Translations under genes and position numbers: made by a program | Shown here: positions 52,132-61,130 of the stretch, one piece after another | Position numbering within the stretch: the first letter of the stretch is position 1 | Layout of the letters: each line of letters starts with the position of its first letter | Assembly: GCF_000423365.1 (NCBI RefSeq) | Contig: NZ_AUHV01000002.1 | Span: 496,001-560,000 of the forward strand | Direction: 5' to 3' | Source: Maritalea myrionectae DSM 19524 | Lineage (GTDB): Bacteria; Pseudomonadota; Alphaproteobacteria; Rhizobiales; Devosiaceae | Length of the DNA stretch: 64,000 nucleotides | Notes under the pieces: generated by a model | The model's database searches: none | The model's input: only the letters and a program-made list of their open reading frames with translations | Told to the model about the DNA's origin: nothing

Positions 52132-53586
52132 CTATTGCGCCAAACCGCCCATCAGCACATATTTTAGCTCAAGATAATCATCCAAGCCATAGCGGGAACC
52201 TTCACGGCCAAGACCGGACTGTTTGATGCCGCCGAACGGGGCTTCAACCGCAGAGGTAACGCCCTCATTGACACCAACAATACCGCATTCGATGGCTTCG
52301 GCCACGCGCCAAACCCGGCCCAAATCATTGGAGAAGAAATATCCGGCCAAGCCAAATTCTGAATCATTGGCCAAAGCAATGGCGTCAGCCTCATCATCAA
52401 ACTTGATCACTGGCGCCACGGGGCCAAAAATTTCCTCGCGCAGCACGCGCGCATCGCGGCTTACGTCGCGCAAAATAGTTGGCTCATAGAAAAGCTCGCC
52501 CTTGTCGCTCCCGCGTCCGCCAATTGTGGCCGAAGCGCCTTTTTCCAGCGCATCACCAACCAATTCTTCAACTTTGGCTACCGCCTTCTTATTGATCAGC
52601 GGCCCCAGCACCACATCATGATCAAATGCGCCGCCGACTTTTAGCTCGGCCACCTTTTCGCTGAACTTCGTGACAAACTCATCATAGATGCCCGCTTGAA
52701 CATATAGGCGGTTGGCACACACACATGTCTGTCCCGAATTACGGTATTTAGAGGCCACGGCCCCTTCTACGGCCCGATCAATATCGGCATCATCGAACAC
52801 GATAAAGGGAGCATTGCCGCCCAACTCAAGCGATAGTTTTTTGATCGTCTGTGCGCCATTGCGCATAATAATGCGCCCTACATCTGTGGAGCCGGTGAAA
52901 GAGACCTTTGCCACATCATTATGGGTTGTCAGCACATCGCCCACCGCTTGTGCGGTGCTGGTGGGCACAATATTGATCACCCCGTCTGGCACACCGGCTT
53001 CTTTGGCCATTTGCGCCAATGCCAGCGCCGACAATGGCGTGTCTTCCGCCGGTTTGATTACAATGGGGCAGCCAGCGGCCAGCGCAGGCGCTGCCTTGCG
53101 CGCAATCATCGCATTGGGAAAGTTCCACGGTGTGATCGCAGCAACCACCCCAACGGGCTGTTTCATCACCAGGATGCGTGCATCAGCTTTATGGCTTGGC
53201 ACAATGTCGCCATAGGTGCGGCGGGCTTCTTCGGCAAACCATTCAATGTAGGCCGCGCCGTAGCGAATTTCCCCCAGCGCTTCAGCGAAAGGCTTGCCCT
53301 GCTCGGTTGAAAGCAATGCCGCCAGCTCTTCATCATGGGCCATGACAATATCGAACCAATTGCGCATAATCTGGCAGCGTTCTTTGGCTGTTTTGTTGGC
53401 CCATGGCCGAAATGCAGCCTTGGCCGCAGCGACCGCGCTTTGCGCGTCGTCAGCATTGCAATCCGCAATATTTGCAACGATGTCGCCAGTGGCTGGATTG
53501 GTTACGGCAAAAGTGTCACCCGATTTTGCGTCGACCCACTCGCCATTGATAAATGCTTTTTTATTCAGAACCTGTTCGAACGACAT
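52132..53586 (-). CDS. gabD: NAD(P)-dependent succinate-semialdehyde dehydrogenase
   Basis: Oxidises succinate semialdehyde (from GABA or putrescine) to succinate. 484 residues of the aldehyde dehydrogenase superfamily: FTGSTDVGRIIMRNGA, the general base Glu in SLELGGNAPF, and the catalytic Cys in NSGQTCVCANRLY. The GabD-type end SRYGLDDYLELKYVLMGG is seen. It precedes pcp by 11 bp. No gabT is next to it; glutarate semialdehyde is another possible substrate. Confidence 0.92.
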   Translation of the reverse strand: MSFEQVLNKKAFINGEWVDAKSGDTFAVTNPATGDIVANIADCNADDAQSAVAAAKAAFRPWANKTAKERCQIMRNWFDIVMAHDEELAALLSTEQGKPFAEALGEIRYGAAYIEWFAEEARRTYGDIVPSHKADARILVMKQPVGVVAAITPWNFPNAMIARKAAPALAAGCPIVIKPAEDTPLSALALAQMAKEAGVPDGVINIVPTSTAQAVGDVLTTHNDVAKVSFTGSTDVGRIIMRNGAQTIKKLSLELGGNAPFIVFDDADIDRAVEGAVASKYRNSGQTCVCANRLYVQAGIYDEFVTKFSEKVAELKVGGAFDHDVVLGPLINKKAVAKVEELVGDALEKGASATIGGRGSDKGELFYEPTILRDVSRDARVLREEIFGPVAPVIKFDDEADAIALANDSEFGLAGYFFSNDLGRVWRVAEAIECGIVGVNEGVTSAVEAPFGGIKQSGLGREGSRYGLDDYLELKYVLMGGLAQ

Positions 53587-53721
53587 TCTATCCCCTACCT
53601 ACCAAGCCATACTCGTTTGCACGATTTTGGCATCAGGCTAGCCTGTCGATAGGGACATGTCATTAATCAAATAGACGAATTACATGATGATTTTGAATGT
53701 CTTGGTCACAAATTTTGATGA

Positions 53722-54975
53722 TTAGTTTTTAGGCCGAAGGCTGGGACATTCGGAACATCCTGTTACCAATTGGCACGGCATGATCGTGCAATCGATTGGT
53801 GCCTGCGTCATCTCGTAAAGCCGCCATAATTTGGAGCGGCGACCGGATTTCACAACAATCAAAGCATCATTTTGAGCGCTGATCAGCTTGTGGATTTCCT
53901 GAATATCGTTGCTTGCGACAATTTCGCAATCGCCCAGCGTACCCTTGAGCTTGTCTGCCGCCCTGAACGCGCCATCGACACCGATGATCATTTGGCAATG
54001 TGGGGCGATTTCTCGCATAATCTGACGGTAAGCGCGCGACCCGGTGTTGCCTGTGTCCGAGATTTGCCCGAGGACAACGACTAATTTGCCGTTCTTCATT
54101 TCGCTGACGTCGGCGGCAAACAGTTTGGTTGCCCAGTATGGTGCCTTAAACGCATCCATCAACAAATGTTGGCCTGATGCGGTTTTATGAATGCTCATAT
54201 GGTTTTTCATTGGCTCGATATCCGCCAATGCTGCAATTGCGGGCTCAAGCGGCAGCCCTTTTGCATGGAGCGCGGCCAGCGCCGCGAGGATGCTGGTCAG
54301 CAGCATAGTGCCGACAAATCTTGTTTTCACCGGATAGGATCTGCCTTCAACATAAAGGGTGAAACAAAGGCGCGATTTCCAATCAGCAGAGACGATTTCA
54401 GCACGCACGGCGGCATCGGCCGCACGGCCATAGCTTATAAGACCAATATTGCGCTTATTATCTGCGGCCAGACGGGCCAGGTGTGGATCGTCAATGTTCA
54501 AACACGCGACACCCTCAGGCTTTAACGCGTCGAGCAGCTTGGATTTCTCTGCCAAAATCGCGTCTTCGGACTTAAAAGCGGATATATGGTCGCCACCAAT
54601 GGTGGTTAGCACGGCGATATCTAGCGGCACATCGGCCACCAGATAATCGAGGTAACCCGGCTCACCGCCGGAGATTTCCTGCTCCACAGTCTGGCGGCTT
54701 CTGTTCAGCTTTCGCAAAGAGCGATAAACCCAACGCTTGGAGTTGTTGCCCAGCCCTGCATACACGGGCTCGGCATAGCCTTTCGCCAACATCTCAGACA
54801 AAATCTTGGTGGCGGTGGATTTGCCACAACTGCCCGTTATGCCGACAATGTATGGGTTTAGCTCTTCTATCTTTTTCTTGGCTTTGCGGCGCTCTATGCC
54901 CCCAATGACCTTGTAATAGTAAGGTTCCAGCCGCTCTGCCCAAGCCAGATTTAAAGTTTTCAAAGCTTTGTTCAT
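53722..54975 (-). CDS. orphan Mur ligase-like protein with Cys-rich tail
   Basis: A 417-residue ATP-dependent ligase-like protein. The P-loop GITGSCGKSTATK (Lys52) stands where Mur ligases have GTxGKTT/S; the second region IGGDHISAFKSEDAILAEKS resembles the MurF/MurC-type HxD..GS..A..K segment, including the lysine that is carbamylated in relatives, and the C-terminal domain has NHMSIHKT and LVVVLGQISDTGNTG. The last 25 residues carry four cysteines spaced C-x4-C-x5-C-x2-C, not seen in Mur ligases. It lies outside the dcw cluster, divergent from tspO, 135 bp beyond gabD. Substrate unknown; may ligate an amino acid or small amine to a non-peptidoglycan molecule. Confidence 0.8.
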   Translation of the reverse strand: MNKALKTLNLAWAERLEPYYYKVIGGIERRKAKKKIEELNPYIVGITGSCGKSTATKILSEMLAKGYAEPVYAGLGNNSKRWVYRSLRKLNRSRQTVEQEISGGEPGYLDYLVADVPLDIAVLTTIGGDHISAFKSEDAILAEKSKLLDALKPEGVACLNIDDPHLARLAADNKRNIGLISYGRAADAAVRAEIVSADWKSRLCFTLYVEGRSYPVKTRFVGTMLLTSILAALAALHAKGLPLEPAIAALADIEPMKNHMSIHKTASGQHLLMDAFKAPYWATKLFAADVSEMKNGKLVVVLGQISDTGNTGSRAYRQIMREIAPHCQMIIGVDGAFRAADKLKGTLGDCEIVASNDIQEIHKLISAQNDALIVVKSGRRSKLWRLYEMTQAPIDCTIMPCQLVTGCSECPSLRPKN

Positions 54976-55097
54976 AGGGGAGCTTGGTTCCGCAATTGAA
55001 AATGTTATCGTCTAATCTGAGGCGAGATGTTTGGCAGCAGGCATTTCTGATCCGATTTAGGATCACACCCGTTACTTTACAGAATACGGAGTTTAAA

Positions 55098-55562
55098 ATG
55101 GCAAGAAAAATACTTATTTGGGCAATTTTTTACGCGGCGACAATTGTTGCGGCAAGCAGCGCGGTTTTGTGGGAAATTCAATCCTATTATTTCGCGCTTG
55201 AACAGCCGTTTTACGCGCCGCCCGCTTGGTTGTTCGGGCCGGTCTGGACCATTCTCTACATTTTTATTGCAACGATCGGCTATCGTATTGTGATGGCGCC
55301 GCAAAGTGACATTAAGCCGATATTGATCGCCCTTTGGACGTTGCAGTTTGCTTTGAACACCATTTGGACACCGAGCTTTTTCGGGGCGCAAAATCTTGGC
55401 GTCGCCCTGATCTATATTGCCGCGCTCGACGTAACCGTGCTGATCACCATGGTGTTGTTGTGGTCACGTGACCGAATAAGCTTTTGGTTAGCCGCGCCCT
55501 ATATGGCGTGGATAGGTTTTGCCACGGCATTGAACGCAGGCTTTCTCATCCTGAACGGATAA
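55098..55562 (+). CDS. tspO: TspO/MBR family protein
   Basis: A 154-residue membrane protein with five predicted helices, relative of the tryptophan-rich sensory protein/peripheral benzodiazepine receptor, which binds porphyrins and is linked to tetrapyrrole regulation. The core motifs are FYAPPAWLFGPVWTILY, NTIWTPSFFGAQN and GFATALNAGF. ATG 55098 with GGAG upstream. hemA lies 1.1 kb downstream, which fits a tetrapyrrole role. Confidence 0.9.
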   Translation: MARKILIWAIFYAATIVAASSAVLWEIQSYYFALEQPFYAPPAWLFGPVWTILYIFIATIGYRIVMAPQSDIKPILIALWTLQFALNTIWTPSFFGAQNLGVALIYIAALDVTVLITMVLLWSRDRISFWLAAPYMAWIGFATALNAGFLILNG

Positions 55563-55685
55563 ATCTCCTCCCTCCTCACCTCCGGCTCATCTTGATACAA
55601 GGTGGGCCATTTTTTTGCGCTGTCTGAATTATTGACTTTCAAAATTTAAAGTAATACTTGGTTTTATAATGATGAGGAGAGCAAA

Positions 55686-56219
55686 ATGTCACCGCGCGCA
55701 ATTTCCAGTTTGGCCAAAACCCTTTCAATCTTCCTCTTGATTGCCTCCATCTTGATCCCCGTTATGTTTTTTGCATTTGTCGTGTTTGCCAATTCATTGG
55801 AGCTATCGCTGCTGGGCAACGCCACAATCAATTTACAAGCGGACGACTTCACGCCCACTATGCGCGCCATTCTGGGCCTATTTGCGCTTGGCTATCTCAC
55901 CCCATTGTTGGTTGGTTTTGCAGGACTGCGGCAAACATTTGATGAAGCGGCGGCGGGCCGTTGGTTATCCGCGATGTCTGTCGCCGGCTTTCAGCGCTTC
56001 GCCTGGGCCAATTTGGCCCTGCTGGTTTATGAGATTTTTGGCGGCGCATTTTTGGTCACCTATGTGCGCTTGCAGCAGGTGCCGAACCAGATCTCCTTTA
56101 TGTTTGGGTTGACCACAGAGTTTTTCACCGCTTTGTTTATCGCCTTGGCGATTCTGGTTGTGGCGCATATTTTTGCCGCCGGCAGAAATGCTTATGAAGA
56201 GAACCAAACATTTGTTTAG
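55686..56219 (+). CDS. DUF2975 domain-containing membrane protein
   Basis: A 177-residue protein with four predicted membrane segments (about 12-35, 58-80, 100-122, 140-160), matching DUF2975. Such genes usually sit directly before a small XRE regulator, as here (8 bp). ATG at 55686 preceded by GAGGAG. The pair may sense a membrane signal; no specific role is known. Confidence 0.85.
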   Translation: MSPRAISSLAKTLSIFLLIASILIPVMFFAFVVFANSLELSLLGNATINLQADDFTPTMRAILGLFALGYLTPLLVGFAGLRQTFDEAAAGRWLSAMSVAGFQRFAWANLALLVYEIFGGAFLVTYVRLQQVPNQISFMFGLTTEFFTALFIALAILVVAHIFAAGRNAYEENQTFV

Positions 56220-56227
56220 GCTGATTT

Positions 56228-56449
56228 ATGCCCATTGTTGTTAATCTTGATGTGATGCTGGCCAAGCGCAAAATGCGGCTGAAAACGCTGTCAGAACGCG
56301 TGTCGCTGACCGAGCAGAATCTATCAATGATCAAAACCGGCAAAGCCAAGGGTATGCGCTTCGAAACATTGGCAAAAATTTGTGATGTTTTGGACTGCCA
56401 ACCCGGTGATCTTCTCGAATATGTGCCCGACGAAGAGGCCGACGCATAG
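56228..56449 (+). CDS. XRE family transcriptional regulator (YozG-like)
   Basis: A 73-residue helix-turn-helix protein of the Cro/CI type with the full HTH in LAKRKMRLKTLSERVSLTEQ and DVLDCQPGDLLEYVPD. It ends with an acidic tail. It is coupled to DUF2975, 8 bp upstream, and probably regulates that membrane protein's own transcript. Confidence 0.9.
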   Translation: MPIVVNLDVMLAKRKMRLKTLSERVSLTEQNLSMIKTGKAKGMRFETLAKICDVLDCQPGDLLEYVPDEEADA

Positions 56450-56673
56450 CTGTTTTCACATGGTTGTGATGGAAAAGCGCCCGGAAATTCTAGGTATTTA
56501 ACCAAATTCAATTGCAATCATTAACGGGTTCGCGTTATTGCATATATTGGTCGCGAAAAAAGTCTCATCAATTGACCTGCGTCATGTTGCCGGATCGCAT
56601 GCATGATAATTTGCGACTAAGTTGGCCTTGTGGTTAATGGCCGACACGGGCATGAAATATAGGGGACGAGTTG

Positions 56674-57954
56674 ATGGATTATCGCGGACTTTTTGAAGAC
56701 GCCATCGACACACTACGTCGCGAAAAGCGCTATCGTGTATTTGCTGATCTGGAGCGGGTTGCCGGAAAGTTTCCGCGTGCCGTGTTCCGTGACGCGGCAG
56801 ACAATGCCCGCGAAATCACCATTTGGTGCTCAAATGATTATTTGGGCATGGGCCAAAATGACAAGGTGATCACCGCCATGCAGGAAACTGCTGGCAAGCT
56901 GGGCGCTGGCGCTGGCGGCACCCGCAATATTTCTGGCACCAACCGGCCTTTGGTTGAGCTTGAGCGTTCGCTCGCTGACCTACACAAAAAAGAGGCCTCT
57001 TTGGTGTTCACTTCTGGCTTTGTGTCCAACGAAGCCGCGATTTCAACCATCGCCCGGTTGATCCCGAATTGCCTGGTGCTGTCTGACCAGTTGAACCATG
57101 CTTCCATGATCGCGGGCGTGCGCCAGTCTGGGGTTGAAAAGAAAATTTTCCGCCATAATGACATGGCGCATTTGCGTGAGCTGCTTGAAGCTGCTGGCAA
57201 AGACCGTCCGAAATTGATCGTTTTCGAATCAGTTTATTCCATGGACGGTGACGTGGCACCGATCAAAGAGATCGCTGATCTGGCCGAAGAATTTAATGCC
57301 CTCACCTATATTGATGAAGTGCATGCGGTTGGCATGTATGGGCCACGCGGCGCGGGCATTTGCGAACGCGAAGGTTTGATGGATCGCATCGACATTATTG
57401 AAGGCACCATGGCCAAGGCGTTTGGCGTGATGGGCGGCTATATCACGGCCAGCCAGCCAATCGTTGATGCTGTGCGCTCTTATGCGTCCGAATTTATCTT
57501 TACCACGGCTTTGCCCCCTGCTCTTTGTGCCGCAGCGCGCGCCTCTATTGATCATTTGAAGCAATCAAGTGCTGAGCGTGAAGGCCAACAACGGCAAGCG
57601 CAGCGCACCAAAGAGATTTTGGGCGCAGCCGGCCTACCGGTTATGCCAACTGAAACACACATTGTGCCGATCATTGTTGGCGAAGCGCGGGGCTGTAAAG
57701 CGGCCAGCGACATGCTGTTGGAAAAGCATAATATTTATATTCAGCCGATCAATTACCCCACTGTGCCGAAAGACACAGAGCGGCTGCGGATCACCCCAAC
57801 CCCATTGCACAATGATGAGATGATCTTTGAACTGCGCGATGCCTTGTTGCAAGTTTGGGATCAATTGGGTCTGCCGAAAAATATCGACACCTCACAATTG
57901 ACCGCTCAAGCGCTCAATTCAGGTGATTTGGTGTTGCCAACGATTGGTGGCTAA
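56674..57954 (+). CDS. hemA: 5-aminolevulinate synthase
   Basis: Condenses glycine and succinyl-CoA to 5-aminolevulinate, the alphaproteobacterial entry to heme. 426 residues, PLP fold type I. Motifs: [55 protein letters not shown] and the PLP lysine in [17 protein letters not shown] 56674 preferred over a TTG at 56671; ribosome site AGGGGACG. A terminator follows. The 224-bp upstream gap shows no clear FNR or Irr site. Confidence 0.97.
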   Translation: MDYRGLFEDAIDTLRREKRYRVFADLERVAGKFPRAVFRDAADNAREITIWCSNDYLGMGQNDKVITAMQETAGKLGAGAGGTRNISGTNRPLVELERSLADLHKKEASLVFTSGFVSNEAAISTIARLIPNCLVLSDQLNHASMIAGVRQSGVEKKIFRHNDMAHLRELLEAAGKDRPKLIVFESVYSMDGDVAPIKEIADLAEEFNALTYIDEVHAVGMYGPRGAGICEREGLMDRIDIIEGTMAKAFGVMGGYITASQPIVDAVRSYASEFIFTTALPPALCAAARASIDHLKQSSAEREGQQRQAQRTKEILGAAGLPVMPTETHIVPIIVGEARGCKAASDMLLEKHNIYIQPINYPTVPKDTERLRITPTPLHNDEMIFELRDALLQVWDQLGLPKNIDTSQLTAQALNSGDLVLPTIGG

Positions 57955-57986
57955 TAATTTGGCATGAGTTGCCAACTACGCGTATT

Positions 57987-58028
57987 TCGGCCAGTCCGGC
58001 AGATTGTGGGGCTGGCCGATTTGTTTTT
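57987..58028 (+). terminator. rho-independent terminator of hemA
   Basis: Stem TCGGCCAG / CTGGCCGA with a 17-base interior that can itself pair, followed by TTTGTTTTT. It lies 33 bp after the hemA stop and just before the convergent HxlR gene. Confidence 0.75.
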
Positions 58029-58031
58029 GCC

Positions 58032-58433
58032 TCACCCGTTAGCATCAGCGTCATAGGCATCGCGTGCGGCGCGTACATCACTAAAGTTAGATGTCGCCCA
58101 ATCCACTAGCTCTTTGAGCGGGACCAGCATGGATCGCCCAAGCGGTGTCAGGCCATATTCCACACTCGGCGGCTTGGTTGGGTGAACCGTGCGATATACA
58201 TATCCGTCGCGTTCGAGATCGCGTAGCGTTTGGGTCAACATCCGCTGAGAAATATCAGGGACCAGGCGACGTAACTCACCAAAGCGATAGGGCCGTTCGC
58301 CAAGCGCTTGCAGCAATAACGTACTCCACTTACTGAAGATTCCTTGCATCACCTGACGCACAGGGCAGTTTTCCAACGATTGGCCTTCTGGCAATCCCTG
58401 CAATTGGCGGGCAAAATTATTGTTTGCTTCCAT
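58032..58433 (-). CDS. HxlR family transcriptional regulator
   Basis: A 133-residue winged-helix regulator. Typical opening CPVRQVMQGIFSKWSTLLLQAL with the conserved Cys, and RRLVPDISQRMLTQTLRDLERDG. ATG 58433 (MEANNNFARQL) has GGGAA 9 bases upstream; the frame back to 58457 lacks a ribosome site. It is divergent from a quinone oxidoreductase gene, the usual arrangement in which the regulator senses electrophiles through the N-terminal Cys. Confidence 0.9.
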   Translation of the reverse strand: MEANNNFARQLQGLPEGQSLENCPVRQVMQGIFSKWSTLLLQALGERPYRFGELRRLVPDISQRMLTQTLRDLERDGYVYRTVHPTKPPSVEYGLTPLGRSMLVPLKELVDWATSNFSDVRAARDAYDADANG

Positions 58434-58582
58434 AGGTGGTTCCCTTTTCGTAACCATCGGCAGAAAAACTGCCTACTTTTCTTCTGCGCACAAAAGATTA
58501 TCTTGCACCAACTCTCAAATCGAGAGCAACCCACTTTATGAGACATAATACTCATATTGCATCAGGAATAAAAGGATATCAT

Positions 58583-59470
58583 ATGAGCAAGATCCTCATT
58601 ACCGGCGCATCAGGACAACTTGGTAGCCTCGTAATCAAGCACTTATTGGAAACTGAGAATATTGCCGCTGGCGACATCGTGGCGGGCAGTCGCGATCCAT
58701 CAAAATTGTCCGATCTGGCCGAATTAGGGGTTGAGACGCGCGCCATTGACTTTGATCAGTCCGAAACATTAGACGCAGGCTTTGCCGACATTGATCGGCT
58801 TCTCATCATCTCCACCGATGTGTTGGATGTGCCGGGTAAGCGCCTCGCCCAGCATAAAGCGGCCATTTCGGCGGCCATCGCAGCAAATGTTTCTCGCATT
58901 TTTTATACCTCAATGCCCCGCCCTGACGACAGCGCCATCAGCTTTGCACCAGATCATGCAGGCAGCGAGCAAGCGATCCGTGAAAGCGGCCTCGCCTATA
59001 CGATTTTGCGTGACAGTTGGTACATGGAAAACCTGTTTATGACCCTTCCGCAGACCATTGCTTCGGGCCAATGGTTCACTTCTGCAGCAGAAGGGGCAAC
59101 GGCCTATATTGCGCGAGAGGATTGCGCGCGCGGCATCGCTGCAGCTTTGGTGAAGCAGGATGACAATAATGCGCTTTATACGCTTACGGGCAGCAAAGCT
59201 TTCAGCAATCCTGAAATTGCATCACTGGCGAGCGCCGCCACTGGCAAACCAATTGACATCATTGCTCTCGACGATGAGGCTTTGGCAAAGGGATTGACAC
59301 AGGCGGGCGTTCCCGAAGGGCTTATTCCATTTTTGATCTCAGTGGAGAAAGCCACACGGGCGGGACATCTCGCAGATGTCACGTCAGATTTTGAGCATTT
59401 GACCGGGCGCCAACCTGTAGCGTTTGAAGACTTCATCAATAACAACGCAACAGCCCTGCGCGGCGCTTAA
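58583..59470 (+). CDS. NmrA-like NAD(P)H quinone oxidoreductase (QOR2 type)
   Basis: A 295-residue atypical SDR similar to E. coli YtfG/QOR2. Motifs: ITGASGQLGSLVIKHL, YTSMPRPDDS, ILRDSWYMENLF. AAAGGA ribosome site before ATG 58583. Divergent from the HxlR regulator at 149 bp, suggesting quinone- or electrophile-induced expression. A GC-rich hairpin follows. Confidence 0.88.
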   Translation: MSKILITGASGQLGSLVIKHLLETENIAAGDIVAGSRDPSKLSDLAELGVETRAIDFDQSETLDAGFADIDRLLIISTDVLDVPGKRLAQHKAAISAAIAANVSRIFYTSMPRPDDSAISFAPDHAGSEQAIRESGLAYTILRDSWYMENLFMTLPQTIASGQWFTSAAEGATAYIAREDCARGIAAALVKQDDNNALYTLTGSKAFSNPEIASLASAATGKPIDIIALDDEALAKGLTQAGVPEGLIPFLISVEKATRAGHLADVTSDFEHLTGRQPVAFEDFINNNATALRGA

Positions 59471-59477
59471 GCTTTGC

Positions 59478-59503
59478 GTGTGGGCGGAGCTTTCCGCCCA
59501 CAC
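59478..59503. other. 11-bp perfect hairpin after the quinone reductase gene
   Basis: Arms GTGTGGGCGGA and TCCGCCCACAC with loop GCTT, 8 bp after the stop. No T-run on either side, so it may halt or stabilise the transcript end without acting as a classical terminator. It lies between two convergent genes. Confidence 0.6.
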
Positions 59504-59537
59504 ATCTTCACCACTCCGCCACCATGGCGCACATGGG

Positions 59538-59960
59538 TTATCTCGCAGTGCTGCCGTCGCCTTGGCTTAGCGCTTTGAGCACCGACAGAGTCTGTGTCGT
59601 TTTTTCCACCGGCACAAACAAATGGTCATGGTAGAAAGCCGAGACCACATTTGAGCTGATGCCGTTCAACGTCAACGCGGTGGAAATGGCGTCTAGAAAA
59701 CCCACTGCCTCCAATGAAGAGTGCACCTGCAAGGTGATGCGCTGGCAGCGAAACGATACATCGTGGTCTGTGCTGTCTTCTTCCTTGATGATATAGGTCG
59801 TGCCTTCGTCCTCTTCAAAGCGCATCAGCGCCTTTTGGTCGAGGTCTCTATCAGGTGATTTCAGGCTCAAAAACACCCAAATCTGCTCATCCAGCTCCGG
59901 CGTCATATTCGCCAGCAATCTGTTCAAATCGAGTTCGCCTGGTGATGGTTTTTCGGACAT
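59538..59960 (-). CDS. ACT domain-containing protein
   Basis: A 140-residue protein resembling the DUF2241/ACT family (TyrKc-like regulatory fold): EQIWVFLSLKSPD, CQRITLQVHSSLEAVGFLDA, and NVVSAFYHDHLFVPVE. GGAGGG stands 4-5 bases before ATG 59960. Convergent with the quinone reductase. ACT domains bind small ligands such as amino acids; none is indicated here. Confidence 0.85.
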   Translation of the reverse strand: MSEKPSPGELDLNRLLANMTPELDEQIWVFLSLKSPDRDLDQKALMRFEEDEGTTYIIKEEDSTDHDVSFRCQRITLQVHSSLEAVGFLDAISTALTLNGISSNVVSAFYHDHLFVPVEKTTQTLSVLKALSQGDGSTAR

Positions 59961-60063
59961 TTTCCCTCCGCGCATCAGCGCAATGTTCAGGTCGTCCTGA
60001 TTTTGATGCCTTAATCATGGGTCGTCCCACCTGCCGAACCTAAAATCCGCTGCGGCAAAGCGC

Positions 60064-60094
60064 AAGAAAAAAGGCGGCCCAAACAAGGGCCGCC
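60064..60094 (-). terminator. rho-independent terminator of the LuxR-type regulator gene
   Basis: Stem GGCGGCCC / GGGCCGCC with a 6-base loop; read on the minus strand it is followed by TTTTTTCTT. It lies 32 bp after the regulator stop. Confidence 0.9.
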
Positions 60095-60125
60095 AGTTTT
60101 GCTCAGTTGAAGGGGAAGTTCGAAT

Positions 60126-60764
60126 TCAACTGGTCAATACGATGCGCACCAGATCGGCGGTGTTGCGAGCACCCAGCTTTTCCATCACGCGGGCACGGTG
60201 CACTTCGATGGTGCGGGGGGAAATCCCCAACTCGCGCCCTGCCTCTTTGTTGGATTGCCCATTGGTGATGAGTTGCAGCACTTCGCGTTCGCGGGGGGTG
60301 AGTTGGCTAAACCCGCGCACTTCAACCGGACGGTGAGAACCGGATTGAACAGCGCCGATGTGCACATTACGCTGTAAGGCCTGGCGCACGGAACGCACCA
60401 AATGCTCTGTATCGATGGGCTTTGTGATCACATCAGCGGCCCCAACCTTCATCGCATCAACCGCACCGCCCACATTTTGCGACTCTGAAAGCATAAAGAT
60501 GGGGGCTCCTGTGCGCATATTTTTAAATCGCGCCACTGTGGGCAAGGCATCTTCATCGCCCACATGCATATTGATGATAACCACATCGGGTATTTTGCGC
60601 TCAATCGACCCTAAAAACTCCGCGATGCTGGTTGAGAAGCTGGTTTGAAACCCTTCAAGGCGAAATAAAACGCCCAACGCTTCACACGTGGCATGATCCG
60701 CATCTACGATTTTGACGAGCAAGTCACGGTTCAGGGCGTTGTGATAATAAATACCCGAGGTCAT
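60126..60764 (-). CDS. LuxR-type response regulator with degenerate receiver
   Basis: A 212-residue FixJ/NarL-like regulator: receiver (about 15-130) and LuxR helix-turn-helix (LTPREREVLQLITNGQSNKEAG, then RTIEVHRARVMEKLG). The phosphoacceptor position, normally Asp, is Asn65 in VVIINMHVGDED, and the acidic pair is IVDADH with Ala22 in place of the second acid; the conserved Lys (ITKPID) remains. It therefore probably is not phosphorylated in the standard way. ATG 60764 follows AGGTCAAG; an upstream GTG at 60830 is possible. It is divergent from a hybrid histidine kinase and has its own terminator. Confidence 0.85.
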   Translation of the reverse strand: MTSGIYYHNALNRDLLVKIVDADHATCEALGVLFRLEGFQTSFSTSIAEFLGSIERKIPDVVIINMHVGDEDALPTVARFKNMRTGAPIFMLSESQNVGGAVDAMKVGAADVITKPIDTEHLVRSVRQALQRNVHIGAVQSGSHRPVEVRGFSQLTPREREVLQLITNGQSNKEAGRELGISPRTIEVHRARVMEKLGARNTADLVRIVLTS

Positions 60765-61130
60765 TGCGCTTGACCTATAGGAAAAAATACTTGTTTGGGT
60801 GGAGTTAGGATGGGCACGTTCATGTGGCACTCCAATTTCAATTTAAGTATAAATTCAATGCTTTAAAATATGGAACATCGACATATGCGTAATTATGCTG
60901 CCCCTAAATGGCTTGACCAGTTTGGCCAACTACCTAGGTATTTATTCATAGGTAATTTTACGAATACGCCTTCTGTTCCTGTTAATAGGTTTATTTTCCT
61001 ATTCATCTAGCACAACCATTGGTTGTGTGCAAGTGCCCTTTAGACCTTTGAATAAGTCCCTATTTTGGTTGAGGCTTTGCCCCGGTGTTTGATTTGGCTA
61101 TAGATTGAAAGAGCATTTATTGGAGTGGGT
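60765..61130. promoter_or_regulatory. 366-bp divergent control region of the regulator/kinase pair
   Basis: AT-rich and without an ORF. Repeated TAGGT-type half-sites: TACCTA/TAGGTA arms at 60931-60955 and AATAGG/CCTATT at 60985-61003, each followed by a TTTATT run. A 17-bp perfect palindrome lies at 61011-61027. Probably contains both promoters. Confidence 0.5.
61011..61027. promoter_or_regulatory. candidate operator before the hybrid kinase
   Basis: Perfect palindrome with arms CACAACCA and TGGTTGTG around a single T, about 104 bp before the kinase start and about 247 bp before the LuxR-type regulator start. Confidence 0.5.

Noticed and set aside
56450-56673. FNR-type or Irr box before hemA
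   Set aside because: TTGACC and AT-rich stretches occur, but no TTGAT-N4-ATCAA or TTTAGAA dyad is present.
59478-59503. Strong hairpin as a rho-independent terminator
   Set aside because: No T-run on either strand, so listed only as a hairpin.
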